Source: Flavitalea plasmicola
GTDB lineage: Bacteria > Bacteroidota > Bacteroidia > Chitinophagales > Chitinophagaceae
Assembly (NCBI RefSeq): GCF_030546645.1
Contig: NZ_JAUOTO010000008.1
Span: 124,001 to 188,000, forward strand
Length of the DNA: 64,000 bases
Reading direction: 5' to 3'
Shown: positions 33,647 through 43,400 of the stretch, piece after piece
Numbering within the stretch: the first letter of the stretch is position 1
Layout: each line of letters starts with the position of its first letter
The notes under the pieces: generated by a model
What the model saw: only the letters and a program-made list of their open reading frames with translations
Told to the model about the DNA's origin: nothing
Database searches by the model: none
Made by a program: the position numbers and the translations under genes

Positions 33647-35260
33647 TTACACCATTTCGGCCACCTTGTTATACAAAAGTTCTTTTTCCCCATATAATCT
33701 TTCGGCGATGATACCCCTGGCAGAACACTCTTTTACCAGCATATCGGATTGAACAATGGGATGGGATTCCTTGGTATACCGGATGCTGCTGATGAATTCC
33801 AACCAGGGTTCCTGACCCATGGCGTATACATAGGCCTCCCTGGGATGAAAAATGTCCACGAGATGCATGCCCTTTTCAAAATCGGATCCCGACAACCGTC
33901 TGGACCTATCCTTGTCCCGTTCCAGGTCCTCCGTCAGCAACGGTCCGTAAAGCCAGGTCAGGGGCGCGCCCTCACATTCCATTCCCAGGAAAAGGACATC
34001 GATGTCACCTGTCAGCCGGTGAACATGTTCATATAGTTTCCGTTCCAGTATCCGGGAATCAGCCACAAACAGGAAAGTGAACTGGTCTAAAGCCACATGA
34101 TAGCATGTTTTTGCCCGGACGTTCAGATCACTGTGTTCGCCCGTGAAAGGAACCCCGGTAATGGTACAATTCCCGAGGCGTATCTGTTCCAGCTCATCGA
34201 TCTCAATGACATTGTCAAAGCCGATGGCGTTAAATGCCAGCTTCAGGCTAGGGTCCTGCAAGGCCCCGGTGGTCGTCCTGGGCACGATGATATTACCTAT
34301 CTTATGACGCATAGGCAATAATGTTTCGAGCAAGATATGGTCCTGGTGATTATGCGTGATCAGTACATAATCGATAGTGTCGGGTATGTCGACGTCTGAA
34401 AAATGAGCGACGCTGGATTCATATCCGTAGTAGCTGATAAGCGGGTCGACCAGAACGCTTACTTCCCTGGTCTCTATAAGTATGCAGGCATGCCCGAAAT
34501 AACGCATGCGAACGTAGGGGCCTTCATACCTGCGATAAGTAGGATACTCCTTTTGTGTAAAGAAGGTATCAAAAAGGGGCCGGTCTTCACCGCGCACGCC
34601 CAGCAACGCAGCTACCTGGCCTATGGAGCCTTTCTGCCGTTTCATCCTGCCCAGCGCGTCGATGCCAGGGTGGTCGAAAGGCAGATCAAGATGCAGGACG
34701 TGCGGTTCTTCCAGTCTCGGTGTGCTGAGGCAGAAGGGTCTTTCGTCATTCTCCGTCAGCCACAGGGCAACGCTTTGGGAAGACTTATCATAAAATTCGC
34801 TCTTGTACAACAGGGATTCGAATACCCTGAAGGATGGATGGTTATTAAGGTCATATACCAGTTCGACATATCCTTTAAGTATCTCCGGCACTTTGGGGTA
34901 CAGTGATTCCAGTGAAAAACCCTTAGCGTGGGATTTTAGCATCATATCCAGCTCCTTGATGGCCGCGGCGAACCGGATCATCTTATCCTGCCTTTCCAAA
35001 GTCCTGTCGCGGAGCTGCTTTATGGCTTCGACACGGGGTTGCTTATAATCCATGAAAGGCCCTCCCAGCATCATCGGGTTCATGACGGCCGCGGCATGAA
35101 TCTGCGGGGACTGGATGTAGGAGTTCATTATTTTCAGGTGTCTGCCTACGATATTCATGGCCGCCGTAGCCGGGGATATCAGGTGCGACCATGCGTACCA
35201 GTTATCGATCAAGGGCTCCATGACCAAATTTGGTTTCAGATAAAAGAGACCTTCGCTCAT
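33647..35260 (-). CDS. CmlA-like diiron beta-hydroxylase (metallo-beta-lactamase fold)
   Basis: The 537-residue protein has an N-terminal helical domain (about 1-240) and a C-terminal metallo-beta-lactamase domain. The metal motif THNHQDH places H303, H305, D307 and H308, with E375 in TGEHSD and D401 in VADSRI. These six are each two residues before the diiron ligands as I recall them in CmlA (H305, H307, D309, H310, E377, D403), and total length is nearly the same. CmlA uses diiron and O2 to beta-hydroxylate an aminoacyl group bound to a PCP. A simple hydrolase would not have the large N-terminal docking-type domain. In this line it probably hydroxylates an Asn, Asp or other PCP-bound residue. 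The gene lies nine bases upstream of the SDR. Confidence 0.88.
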   Translation of the reverse strand: MSEGLFYLKPNLVMEPLIDNWYAWSHLISPATAAMNIVGRHLKIMNSYIQSPQIHAAAVMNPMMLGGPFMDYKQPRVEAIKQLRDRTLERQDKMIRFAAAIKELDMMLKSHAKGFSLESLYPKVPEILKGYVELVYDLNNHPSFRVFESLLYKSEFYDKSSQSVALWLTENDERPFCLSTPRLEEPHVLHLDLPFDHPGIDALGRMKRQKGSIGQVAALLGVRGEDRPLFDTFFTQKEYPTYRRYEGPYVRMRYFGHACILIETREVSVLVDPLISYYGYESSVAHFSDVDIPDTIDYVLITHNHQDHILLETLLPMRHKIGNIIVPRTTTGALQDPSLKLAFNAIGFDNVIEIDELEQIRLGNCTITGVPFTGEHSDLNVRAKTCYHVALDQFTFLFVADSRILERKLYEHVHRLTGDIDVLFLGMECEGAPLTWLYGPLLTEDLERDKDRSRRLSGSDFEKGMHLVDIFHPREAYVYAMGQEPWLEFISSIRYTKESHPIVQSDMLVKECSARGIIAERLYGEKELLYNKVAEMV

Positions 35261-35315
35261 AGTTGATTTTTTAATTTTAATAAATTTCGGGAGGATGGGC
35301 GCCTGGCTACAGGGA

Positions 35316-36011
35316 CTACCCTAGCATATACCTGTAGCTTTGTTTGATGATACCGGCTATCGTATGCGGATGTTTATGTATAAAAAAATGGTCGCCTCCC
35401 AGGATCCTGTAATCGAAGCGGGCGTTGGTGAAGCGTCCCCAGTTGTCTATTTTTTCAACATTCTCTTCTTCACTTCCCATTATTGCGAAGAGAGGTATAC
35501 TGACTGCCGGTTCATGGGCGAGCTCATTCCTTTCCGCGATTTCAAAATCGGCTCTCAGGATGGGTTCGAAGAACTCGAACATTTCTCTGTTCTCCACGAG
35601 CTCCCTGGGCATACCGCCCAATTTGACCAGTTCTTCTACAAAAGCACTACTCTCCAACAAATAACGTTTCTTGTCGTCGCGGATGCCGGGTCCGGGGTTG
35701 CCGCTGACGAAGAGGTAAAGAGGTGCCTTCCCACAGCGGGCAGCCATATTGGAAACCCGCAGAGCCAGGTAAGCACCCATGCTATGGCCATAGATCATGA
35801 ACTTGCGGGTGACAAGCCTGTCCATCAGCTGTTGGAAAATATCGGCGGCGGCCTGGTCAAAATCCTTCAGCAGTTCTTCTTCCATGCGCCGCCCTCTTCC
35901 CGGCAGTTCCAGGGTAACCACATCGAAATCGCTCAGCATAGAAGCAATAAACTGGAACGAATAACAGTTGCCGCCGGCGAAGTGTAGCAGGAAAAGCTGT
36001 GATCTTTCCAC
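35316..36011 (-). CDS. Type II thioesterase of the NRPS cluster
   Basis: The 231-residue alpha/beta-hydrolase has the type II TE layout: LFLLHFAGGNCYSF, LPGRGRRM, the nucleophile in MIYGHSMGAYLAL, an acid in the MGSEEENVEK region and the catalytic His in LGGDHFFIH. These proteins clear misloaded or stalled carrier proteins. The start is a GTG at 36011, two bases after the stop of the NRPS, and gives the normal N-terminus for the family. It is translationally linked to the NRPS. Confidence 0.92.
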   Translation of the reverse strand: MERSQLFLLHFAGGNCYSFQFIASMLSDFDVVTLELPGRGRRMEEELLKDFDQAAADIFQQLMDRLVTRKFMIYGHSMGAYLALRVSNMAARCGKAPLYLFVSGNPGPGIRDDKKRYLLESSAFVEELVKLGGMPRELVENREMFEFFEPILRADFEIAERNELAHEPAVSIPLFAIMGSEEENVEKIDNWGRFTNARFDYRILGGDHFFIHKHPHTIAGIIKQSYRYMLG

Positions 36012-36013
36012 GG

Positions 36014-39000
36014 TCAGGCTAATTTTTCGAGATTGGTCCTTATTTTACGGGTGGGCAGGAACGGTTCGTTCATCAGCTGTCTCAAAAGTTCACTGTACAT
36101 TTCCCAAAAATCTTCGATGTCCTGCACGGGACACCTGTTGGGGTTAAGTGTGAGCTGGAAGCGCAGGCAATTGCCATATTCGTACACCGTCAGTCCAAAG
36201 GCCCTGGGGTCCGACATCGGATTCTCTCCCTTGCCGTTGCTTTCCCATTCTCCGGGGGAAAGATCGCGAACATGGAGATAGGTATAATTGTGATAATTAA
36301 AGAAGACCGTATCCTGCAAAAAGGTTTGACTGTTAACACCGGGCAGGTCCTCCAACAGTCTCAGCAACGGGTAGGCTTCGAAATTCAGGTCTTCCAGGAA
36401 TCCGTCCCTGACCTTCATCAAATGATCGAGCGCCTGATCCTCCTCCCCTACCCGATGACGTACCAGGAGCAAATTGGAAAAGAATCCGATCAGGCCACTG
36501 ACATCAAGATCGCCGTAGCATTTTGAATTCCTGCCGATGACGTTCGTCAATAAAGTAATATCGTTGTTGCCGCTTAATTTATTCAGCAGCAGCACCAAGG
36601 TCCCCATCAGCAGGGTTGGCCTGGTTAGTCCGTTTGCCGGAACGAACTTTTCCATATGATCATACAGGGGCCCATGTATCACCCGGTTCAGGTACTGCAG
36701 CGGTTTGTTGTCCGTTCGTACTATCGCGGAGGCCGTGGGCCAGACGGCCTTTTTAAATCCATTGAGCTTTTTCATCCAGTAGGCTCTATAGCGACTACCT
36801 TCTTCCGTCTCCAGGAAAGCGTGCTGTCGCTGGGAGAAGTCCCGGTATTGAAAGGGCAGCGGTTTCAGAGGTGTATGGTCTCCTCCTGCTGCGGCTTCGT
36901 ACAGCGCTTTCAGCTCCTCTTGCAGAATGCCATGCGAATAACCATCTATAAGGGCATGGTGTATGGAGATCAATATGGCGTATCCTTCATTTTTCACCTG
37001 GTAAATTTTTACGGAGAACAAGGTGGTGTCGAAGATGTCTGTATCCAGGGCCCGATGTTGCTCCACGACAGTGTTCCAATCTTCCCGGGATATCGTCGTG
37101 AGGGGCGGTAAGTCGATCTTCACGGCGCCGGGGGGCTGGATCCTTTGGTATATGCGATCGCCGGCCCGGAAGAAAGTGGTCCGCAGTATCTCGTGGCGTT
37201 CCAGCAACCGGTGGAGCGCCATTTGTAAATGTCCCTGGTCCATCCGGTCCTGCTCATGGGTCAATATCACCATGCTGCCGCCGGTGTATAAAGGGGAACA
37301 GTAGAGTAGCTGGTTATAGGAGGCCAGGTATTCCTCTACGGATGGTAGCTGTTCCTGGAAGGAGGGCGAGGGCTGGGGCGCGGCAAGCAGGTCGTCGATA
37401 TGGGCGGAGATATGTTCTACGGTGTTTTGTGAAAAGATAGTTTTTACCGATAGGGACACGCCCATCTCTTCGATGACCTTCTTGGCGACCTGCATAGCTT
37501 TGAGGGAATTCCCACCCAATTCGAAATAGTCGTCCAGGACGCCTATTTTTTCCCGGCATAGGATGTCCTCCCATATCTTCACCACCTTTTCTTCCGTCGG
37601 TGTCCGGGGAGCCAGGTATTTACCTTCCTGAGGTCTGCCTGTTCGATCTGGTTCGGGCAGCCGGGTCCTGTCCACTTTCCCATGGGCCGTCATGGGTATG
37701 GCATCTATGGGGACGATGTGAGCCGGGATCATATAGGATGGCAGGGTCTTGCCTATGTGGGAGCGAATAGAGGACCTGTTGAGGGCTTCGTGGCATACGA
37801 CGTAAGCGATCAATTCGTTCTCTCCCAAAGCGTTGGTCCTTGCCATTACGAAGGCGGTATCGATGGAAGCGTGGCCCTGCAAAGCGACCTCGATCTCGCC
37901 GGCCTCAATACGATAGCCCCTTATCTTGACCTGTTCGTCTTTTCTGCCAATGAATTCGATATTGCCATCGGGCAGCCAACGCGCGCGGTCCCCTGTACGA
38001 TAGATCCGTCCTCCCTCGCGAAAGGGATCGGCGATAAATTTTTCTTTTGTCAGCGCAGGGTTATGCAGGTAGCCCCTGGCCAGTCCCACGCCGCCGATGT
38101 GGAGATCCCCTTCGATCCCGGTGGGTGTCAATTGCAGACAGTCATCAAGTATGTATAAAAGTACATTGGGAATGGGGATGCCTATCGGCACATTGCTTGC
38201 GGGGATCTCCCGTCCATGGGTATAGGTAAAGATGGAACTGCAAACGCTGGCTTCAGTCGGACCGTAGGCGTTGTAATAGGTGATGCGATCGGGCAGTGAG
38301 TAAACCGTTTCGGCAGCCACCGGTTCGGCGCCAGTGAGGATCTTTTTCAGCGCAGGCAGTTTTTCGAAGGACAATAGTTTGAGGTAGGTCACAGGAACGG
38401 ATATATAATCTATATCATTATCGCGGATATAGTTCTCCATTTCCGCCAGGTTCTTCTTTTGCTCGTCGGTGATAATATACAGGGCGGCCCCATAGGTGAG
38501 GGCGAAGAATACCTCGTATACGGAAACATCGAAGGAGTAAGAATGGAACTGGAGGTTTTTCCCGCCGGGCCGGAGGCCAATGATTGCCTGATGGCCCATG
38601 GTGGAGTTGACAATAGCCCTATGGTCTGTCATGACGCCTTTAGGTTTTCCTGTAGACCCGGAAGTATAGATGACATAGGCCAGGTGTTCCGGTCCGGCCG
38701 CCGGTGGTAAGTTGTCTCCGGCATATTTATGTTCCTCCGGTTCGAATGCCTTCATGCCGTCATCGGTCAACACCCATTTGCAGCCGCTGTCCTTCAGCAG
38801 GTAATCGATCCGTTCCTGCGGGTATTCGGGGTCTATCGGCACGTAGGCGCCGCCGGCTTTCAGCACACCCAGGATGGCCACGATAATGTTAGCGCTTCTT
38901 TCCATTCGGACGCCGACCAGATCATCGGGTGTTATCGAGTGGACCTTTTTCAGGTAATTTGCCAGCCTGTTGGCCTTTTCATTCAACTGTCGGTAGGTTA

Positions 39001-40468
39001 AACGATGTTTCCCGGACACGACAGCGGTCAGGTCGGGATTGGCGTGGACGCTGTCCTCAAATAGGTCTACCAATGTCTTGCCCCTGGGGAAGTCGATGCC
39101 TGTGTCATTAAACGTAACAAGTATCCGTTGTCTTTCGACCGGGCTGATACAGGAGAGCTGGTCTATGCTGCGTCCCGGTGTTTCCAGCACCTGTTTCAGC
39201 AGTTCGATGAAATGGTCCCTGAGCAGGGTTATCTGTGCATCGTCATAAACATTGGCATTATAGCTGATGTTGAGGGAAAGAGCTTCGTTGGAGACGACGA
39301 CCAGTGTGAGATTATAGTTATTTTGTTCTACCGTTGTCCTGGAAAAGACGGAGATATCCCCTGTCCCTTCTTTTTCCTTCTTTTCCGGCCTTACCCATTC
39401 CTGAACGGGATAGTTCTCGAAGATCATGATATGATCGAAGAGGTCCCTTCCCAGTTCGCTGGCCGACTGGATTTCCGCGAGCTGAGCATAGTGATGGTCC
39501 GCGCTTTCCAGGTATTGTTGCTGCACCTGCCGGAAGAGCTCCTGCGCGCTGGTATCTTCTTCCCATCTTATGCGTACCGGGATGGTATTGATAAATAATC
39601 CCACCATTTCCTCCACTCCGTGCAGGTTGCCGGGCCGTCCGGAGACCACTGAACCAAACACCACATCCCGGCTATGGTTATACCGGCCGAGCAAGATGCC
39701 CCATATGACCTGGATGAAAGTGTTCTCTGTGACCTTCCATTCTGCGCACAGCGCCCGGATGGAGTCGCGTTCTTTTCCCAGGAAAGAAAAAGGTGTATCC
39801 CTTAGGTTGTAGCCCATGCCGGTCCGTACAATCTTTCTGGGAAAGGTGCTTGCCGTCCTGTATCCCGACAGGTGATTTTTCCAATATTGCAGGGTGGCGG
39901 CTATATCGACATTTGCCAGCCATTTAATATAGTTTGAGTAGGGATAAGGCCTCGGCAAAGACAGCTGTTCGCCTCTCAGCAAACCCTCGTAGAGCTGGAA
40001 GAATTCTTTTACCAGCAAGCCTATGCACCACCCATCCATGAGGATATGGTGGTGGCTCCAGACGAATTCGTAGGTGAGATCACCCAAAGACAGGATGGAC
40101 AGACGCATCTGGGAGCCGCTGTGCAGATCGAAACCTTTCGACCTGTCATTATCGCGGTACTCCTGCACGGCCGTCCCGGCAGCGCCGGAAAGGTCGAGGT
40201 ACAGGAAGGAGGGCTGTGCCGTCTTACGTACGACCTGCAGAATATTATAGCCGAACATCCTGGTGAAAAAGGTCCGCAGGACGGCATGCCGTTCAATCAG
40301 CATCCTGTAGCTTTCTTCCAATTTGACAATGTCGAGGCGCCCTTTTATCCGGTAGCTGATCTGTTCGTGATAAGCATCTGACCCCGGGTCGCTAAGCCAG
40401 TGATAGTACATGCCTTCCTGTAAAGGAGCCAGCGGATAGATGTCTTCTATCAATTCTTCCGTAGTCAT
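36014..40468 (-). CDS. NRPS, C-A-PCP-C
   Basis: Domains by residue: a short N-terminal docking (COM acceptor-like) region, condensation 1 (8-450) with DIYPLAPLQEGMYYH and HHHILMDGW near 136, the DCL-type signatures for accepting a D-residue; adenylation (470-960) with TSGSTGKPKG near 598, YNAYGPTEAS and YRTGDRARWLPDG; PCP with YFELGGNSLKAMQ near 981; and condensation 2 (1050-1484) with HHALIDG near 1168. The specificity residues D-V-Y-S-L-G-A-V-C give no firm prediction; the AVC end is shared with aromatic codes. The DCL domain agrees with the E domain at the end of the upstream protein. The last C domain has no A domain in this protein and must work with the next NRPS. The ATG overlaps the upstream stop by four bases. 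Confidence 0.94.
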   Translation of the reverse strand: MTTEELIEDIYPLAPLQEGMYYHWLSDPGSDAYHEQISYRIKGRLDIVKLEESYRMLIERHAVLRTFFTRMFGYNILQVVRKTAQPSFLYLDLSGAAGTAVQEYRDNDRSKGFDLHSGSQMRLSILSLGDLTYEFVWSHHHILMDGWCIGLLVKEFFQLYEGLLRGEQLSLPRPYPYSNYIKWLANVDIAATLQYWKNHLSGYRTASTFPRKIVRTGMGYNLRDTPFSFLGKERDSIRALCAEWKVTENTFIQVIWGILLGRYNHSRDVVFGSVVSGRPGNLHGVEEMVGLFINTIPVRIRWEEDTSAQELFRQVQQQYLESADHHYAQLAEIQSASELGRDLFDHIMIFENYPVQEWVRPEKKEKEGTGDISVFSRTTVEQNNYNLTLVVVSNEALSLNISYNANVYDDAQITLLRDHFIELLKQVLETPGRSIDQLSCISPVERQRILVTFNDTGIDFPRGKTLVDLFEDSVHANPDLTAVVSGKHRLTYRQLNEKANRLANYLKKVHSITPDDLVGVRMERSANIIVAILGVLKAGGAYVPIDPEYPQERIDYLLKDSGCKWVLTDDGMKAFEPEEHKYAGDNLPPAAGPEHLAYVIYTSGSTGKPKGVMTDHRAIVNSTMGHQAIIGLRPGGKNLQFHSYSFDVSVYEVFFALTYGAALYIITDEQKKNLAEMENYIRDNDIDYISVPVTYLKLLSFEKLPALKKILTGAEPVAAETVYSLPDRITYYNAYGPTEASVCSSIFTYTHGREIPASNVPIGIPIPNVLLYILDDCLQLTPTGIEGDLHIGGVGLARGYLHNPALTKEKFIADPFREGGRIYRTGDRARWLPDGNIEFIGRKDEQVKIRGYRIEAGEIEVALQGHASIDTAFVMARTNALGENELIAYVVCHEALNRSSIRSHIGKTLPSYMIPAHIVPIDAIPMTAHGKVDRTRLPEPDRTGRPQEGKYLAPRTPTEEKVVKIWEDILCREKIGVLDDYFELGGNSLKAMQVAKKVIEEMGVSLSVKTIFSQNTVEHISAHIDDLLAAPQPSPSFQEQLPSVEEYLASYNQLLYCSPLYTGGSMVILTHEQDRMDQGHLQMALHRLLERHEILRTTFFRAGDRIYQRIQPPGAVKIDLPPLTTISREDWNTVVEQHRALDTDIFDTTLFSVKIYQVKNEGYAILISIHHALIDGYSHGILQEELKALYEAAAGGDHTPLKPLPFQYRDFSQRQHAFLETEEGSRYRAYWMKKLNGFKKAVWPTASAIVRTDNKPLQYLNRVIHGPLYDHMEKFVPANGLTRPTLLMGTLVLLLNKLSGNNDITLLTNVIGRNSKCYGDLDVSGLIGFFSNLLLVRHRVGEEDQALDHLMKVRDGFLEDLNFEAYPLLRLLEDLPGVNSQTFLQDTVFFNYHNYTYLHVRDLSPGEWESNGKGENPMSDPRAFGLTVYEYGNCLRFQLTLNPNRCPVQDIEDFWEMYSELLRQLMNEPFLPTRKIRTNLEKLA

Positions 40469-43400
40469 AGCATTTTATTTAGTTCCTTGAGTTGTTCGGA
40501 GCTGAGCTCTTTATAAGTAAGATCGACGGGTGTTACGTGGGTCTTTTCTTCGGAGGACAGGATATCGATCAAGCGGGTGAGGTGGCGCTTGCAAGCATCC
40601 AGCAAAGTGTCTATCGTCGTCCTGGAATATTGTTGATCGCTGTATTCCAACGACAGCTGCAAAAAGCCTTCTGCGATAAAGCCTGACAGCCTGAGCGGGA
40701 AGATCCGTGGCATCTCGGCCGACATCTCCCTACCCCTGTATTCACTGGTAAATTGGAACAGGGGTTTCTCTCCCTCCGATCTGGCGCCTGAGCCGAAATC
40801 GCCCAGGTAATTGAAGATGATATCCGGTGTTCTGCGATACTCCTTCTGTGCCAGGTACCGCAATATGCCGTATCCTATTCCTTTGTTCGGAACCCGGTGC
40901 ACTTTTTCTTTCACATTGATAAGCTGGTGAATAACGTCACCCGTATGTTCCAGGTCCAGCACCAGGGGATGGAGGGTGGTAAACCAGCCAATGGTCCGGC
41001 TGATGTCGATATTGGCGCCGATAGCTTCCCTGCCATGGCCTTCCATGCCGATGACAACCTTCTTGGCGCTCAGCACTTCGGACAAAGCCAGGCTCAATGC
41101 TGTAAGAAGGATATCATTGATCTCTGTCCGGTAAGCTTTATAACACTGGGTGAGCAGCTTGTTCGTTGTTGTTTTGTCCAGTGCAAAAGTCGCTGATGCG
41201 GCATTTTTTACCAGATTAGTTCCTTCCGGCCGTTCCGGCACCAGGGGCGGGACCTGCTGTGCTTCTACAGCCTGCCAGTAAGGTTCTTCATTAGCCAGTT
41301 CCGTGCTGGAGGCATATCTTACCTGGTTTTCCTGCCAGAAGCTGAAGGAATGGGTCTTAGGCGGCAGCAACATGGCATGTCCGTCACGGTATTGCCTGTA
41401 CAGGGTGGACAGGTCTTCCAGCAGGATGCGCCATGAAACGCCATCCATGATGAGGTGGTGTGCTACCAGCAGCAGCCGGTGCTCTCCGTCACCGCGGAAC
41501 AGTGCTGCCTTGAACAGGGGGCCATTTTCCAGGTCGAAGCCCGCCTGGATGCGTTCGCAATGTTCCGTCACCTGTGCTGCGTCAAGGTAGTCGATCACTT
41601 CCAGCGAGTAACCTTGTTCATCTCCCTTGTTTTCCTGCATCCAGCCATCCGGGGTCTCCCAGAACACCATGCGCAATGCATCGTGGTGAAAGACTATCTT
41701 GTCAAGGACGGCCCTTAACGATTCTTCCGATATGTCTTCTTGGGTTCTGAGCAGGACCGATTGGTTAAAATGGTGACGGTTTGCCGTATAGTGTTCGAAG
41801 AAGTATGACTGGATGGGGCTAAGCGGGATGAAGCCTTCGACAGTGAACTGATCGATCTCGTTGCTGGCGAGCTTGACCAATGGGGCAAGGTCTTCGACAA
41901 CGGGATATAGCATAATGTCCTGAATGGTGACGATGTATCCCTTCTGTCTCAGACGGGCTACTATTTGTATCGACTTGATGGAATCCCCGCCCAGCACGAA
42001 GAAGTCGTCTTTCATGTCGATGGGGTGTCTTTTCAGTACTTCTTCGAATACTTCAATGAGCTCCCGTTCCAGGACATTCCGGGGGTCTACGTGTGCCGTC
42101 AGTGTTTCCATCTCCTGGTCTGCCGGCTCGGGCAGTGCGGCCCTGTCGACCTTTCCATTCTCTGTCAGGGGTAATTGGTCCAACTGAATGTAATGGCCAG
42201 GAACCATATAGGCCGGGACGATCTTGCTGAGGTAGCTACGGAGTGCAGGGGCGTCCAGCGGGCGGGGGCTTACCAGATAGGCCACCAGCAGTTTGTCCCC
42301 GTGACCGTCGGATCTGACGGCCACGACGGCAGCATCTACATGTTCATGGCTTTGCAGGGCATTCTCTACCTCGCCCAACTCGATCCTGTATCCTCTGATC
42401 TTCACCTGCGCGTCCTTTCGGCCGATGAACTCGATATTGCCGTCACCGAGCCATCTGCCCAGATCGCCTGTCCGATAGATCCGTTCGCCGGGCATGAATG
42501 GATCGGCTGTGAATTTTTCTGCGGTCAGGGACGGTTGATGCAGGTATCCACGAGCGACACCGGCGCCCCCGACGCATATTTCCCCGGCGACCCCCGTCGG
42601 GCAAAGCATGTTCTCTTCGTCAAGGATATAGATACGCGTCCTCGAGATGGGTTTGCCGATGACCACCGGTTCATTCTCTTCCAGCAATTTTACCGTGCAG
42701 CCCACGGTGGTCTCGGTGGGGCCATATTCATCATACACTTCTATGCCTGGATGAATGGTCTTAAGTATCCGCAGGTGTTCGGAACTGACGGCTTCCCCTC
42801 CTATAATGGCACGCCGCATGGTGGCAGACCTGATATCAAGGTATTTGAGGATATTGACATGGGAAGGGGTAATCTTGATGCTGTCGATACCGCTGTCCGC
42901 ATGGAAGCTGTGTTGGAGGATATCGGATATGTCTTTCCGTTGGTGGAATATGGTAAGACGGCCGCCTTTTGTCAACGGGCAGAAGATGCTGGTCACGGTA
43001 AGGTCGAATGACAGGGACGTATACAGTCCGAAATGGGGTTTTTCATTCTTAAAATAATAGTTATTGGCCCATTGTACATACCCCGAGAGATTATCGTTGG
43101 TAATAGCGCATCCTTTAGGTGTACCCGTCGAACCGGAAGTATATATCACGTAGGCGAGGTCCGTGGGTCTGGACGCCACAGCTGTAGGCAAGGCCGGCAG
43201 ATCTGTCACTTCCAGCTGAGAATCGATGGCAAATACATCTCCTTTGAAATATTCCATATCAAAGATGTAATCCGTCTGTGTAATAAGCGTCTTGATACCT
43301 GTGTCATTGATGAGATATTCTTTCCTGGCCCTGGGATAGCCGGGATCGATGGGAACGTAAGCCGCGCCGGATTTCCAAATACCCAGTAATGCAATGATCA

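Noticed and set aside
33647..35260. Simple metallo-beta-lactamase-fold hydrolase (UlaG-like)
   Set aside because: Length, the large N-terminal domain and six metal ligands in CmlA spacing fit a diiron hydroxylase better.
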